A stretch of DNA of 6,782 nucleotides. It comes from Nitrospirota bacterium (lineage in GTDB: Bacteria > Nitrospinota_A > UBA7883). The notes under the pieces are model-generated. The model had not been told where the DNA came from. It did no database searches and was given only the letters and a program-made list of their open reading frames with translations. Of this stretch, positions 6,262-6,782 are shown piece by piece (the first letter of the stretch is position 1; the number at the start of each line of letters is the position of its first letter). The position numbers were made by a program, and so were the translations under genes. The stretch covers positions 1-6,782 of the forward strand of contig DRJW01000343.1 of the NCBI GenBank assembly GCA_011052055.1, in the 5' to 3' direction.

Positions 6262-6295
6262 CTGACCTAGCCTGACCCGGCCTGACCCGGCCTGA
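6261..6295. repeat. 10-bp tandem repeat, three and a half copies
   Basis: The unit CCTGACCCGG occurs at 6271-6280 and 6281-6290, with a two-base variant (CCTGACCTAG) at 6261-6270 and a half copy at 6291-6295. The array starts where the preceding GC-rich hairpin ends and stops just before the hairpin after the pilin gene. Confidence 0.85.
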
Positions 6296-6296
6296 A

Positions 6297-6341
6297 TGAA
6301 CAAATTGTAAAGAAGGTTTTACGACTTCTATAATTTGCTCA
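6297..6341 (-). terminator. long inverted repeat directly after the pilin stop codon
   Basis: On the minus strand TGAGCAAATT (6332-6341) pairs with AATTTGTTCA (6297-6306), with one G-T pair. An inner stem AGAAG (6325-6329) pairs with CTTCT (6311-6315), with a small bulge between the stems. The outer arm touches the TAA stop at 6342-6344. No T-run follows, so it may be a factor-dependent end or an mRNA 3' stabiliser more than a classic terminator. Confidence 0.45.
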
Positions 6342-6782
6342 TTAACATCCTGCGGCGACCCGTTGCAATGCGCCGGTCACTATTTCGTTTGGAGCCTCCG
6401 TACCAACAGGAGTGTACTTGGCGCCATAAGGCACGATCACACGGTAACCGTTGTCTCCATTCGGGTTGCAAGCGTATGCGATAAACACCTGCGCGCCGTT
6501 CGACACGGTGGACGACCAGACTATTTGCACAAGGTCACTGATGCCTACATCAGTGAAAAGTGGGTGGGAGCCAGATGTCCATGTGCCTGAGGTCGCAGTA
6601 AAAGTGTCTGCATTCGCAACAGCCGCCCGGAATTGAGCGATATCCTGGAGCGCGGCCGCGTCGTAAGCCCTGGCTCTGTACTTCTGAAATTGCGGAAGCG
6701 CTATCATCGCAAGAGCGGCGACGACGGCGACCACCGTCAGAAGCTCGATAAGTGTAAAACCATCAATGTTATTCGATTTTCT
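6342..6782 (-). CDS. type IV pilin-like protein (prepilin), start beyond window edge
   Basis: The 146 residues visible begin with a short basic leader RKSNNIDG and then FTLIELLTVV, AVVAALAMIALPQF. This is the class III signal and hydrophobic helix of type IV prepilins and pseudopilins. Prepilin peptidase would cut between Gly and Phe, N-methylate the Phe, and leave the conserved Glu5 for filament assembly. An internal GTG at 6734 would remove this signal, so it is not the start; the true start lies past 6782. The globular part after KYRARAYDAAALQDIAQFRA has a cysteine in FIAYACNPNGDNGYR and another as the last residue, which could form the closing D-region disulfide of type IVa pilins. It could be a major pilin, a minor pilin or a secretion pseudopilin. 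No assembly genes are in the window. Confidence 0.9.
   Translation of the reverse strand, partial: RKSNNIDGFTLIELLTVVAVVAALAMIALPQFQKYRARAYDAAALQDIAQFRAAVANADTFTATSGTWTSGSHPLFTDVGISDLVQIVWSSTVSNGAQVFIAYACNPNGDNGYRVIVPYGAKYTPVGTEAPNEIVTGALQRVAAGC

Larger units (their letters stand above)
5966..6296. other. intergenic region without genes, rich in small hairpins
   Basis: No credible coding frame, tRNA or known riboswitch was recognised here on either strand. The part nearest the YyaL-like gene (5966-6070) should hold its promoter, but no clear -35/-10 pair stands out. The rest contains a plus-strand terminator-like hairpin, two stem-loops and a 10-bp tandem array, listed separately. A short direct repeat AGAATCAG also occurs near 6163 and 6176. 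Confidence 0.6.

Noticed and set aside
124..6425. Eleven GGCGCC palindromes in the window, including at both 50-bp element edges
   Set aside because: Many fall in Gly-Ala or similar codons of ordinary genes, so the excess is probably codon-driven; only those at the element edges seem relevant.
6342..6734. Pilin gene starting at the internal GTG at 6734
   Set aside because: The frame stays open to the window edge and the upstream codons give the complete G-FTLIE prepilin signal, which that start would remove.

Overview
The window appears to come from a Gram-negative bacterium of roughly balanced GC content. It carries a heptosyltransferase-type (GT9) glycosyltransferase, which points to lipopolysaccharide, and a type IV pilin-like protein with a class III signal. 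A relic of an NtrB/NtrC-type two-component pair and a thioredoxin-fold [2Fe-2S] ferredoxin fit a Desulfobacterota-, Nitrospinota- or Nitrospirota-like lineage, but this placement is an inference with low confidence. All five intact or edge-cut genes lie on the minus strand. The only believable plus-strand coding traces are broken.

Region 1-393 is accessory debris. It holds four perfect 17-bp tandem repeats, a 50-bp element, the C-terminal scrap of an IS256-family transposase, and a GC-rich hairpin that probably terminates the next gene. Region 408-1451 is the intact GT9 gene. Region 1450-2138, on the opposite strand, is a decayed sensor kinase/response regulator pair. A piece of the kinase ATP-binding domain is joined in frame, through a second inverted copy of the 50-bp element, to the last part of a receiver domain. 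A frameshift then leads into a Fis-type helix-turn-helix tail. The two element copies (49 of 50 bases identical, opposite orientation) bracket the GT9 gene.

Region 2184-3678 is a compact probable operon: a thioredoxin-like [2Fe-2S] ferredoxin followed 16 bases later by an HD-domain dGTP triphosphohydrolase. Region 3872-5965 encodes a long YyaL/spermatogenesis-associated-20-like protein. It has an N-terminal thioredoxin-like domain with a CHWC site, a six-hairpin-type helical domain, and an export signal that would place it outside the cytoplasm.

Region 5966-6341 has no gene. It contains several hairpins and a 10-bp tandem repeat. Region 6342-6782 is the type IV pilin-like gene, whose start lies beyond the window edge.

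No complete novel system is visible. The most interesting part is the relic zone at 1-2138, where a repeated 50-bp element sits at the junctions of several broken genes.
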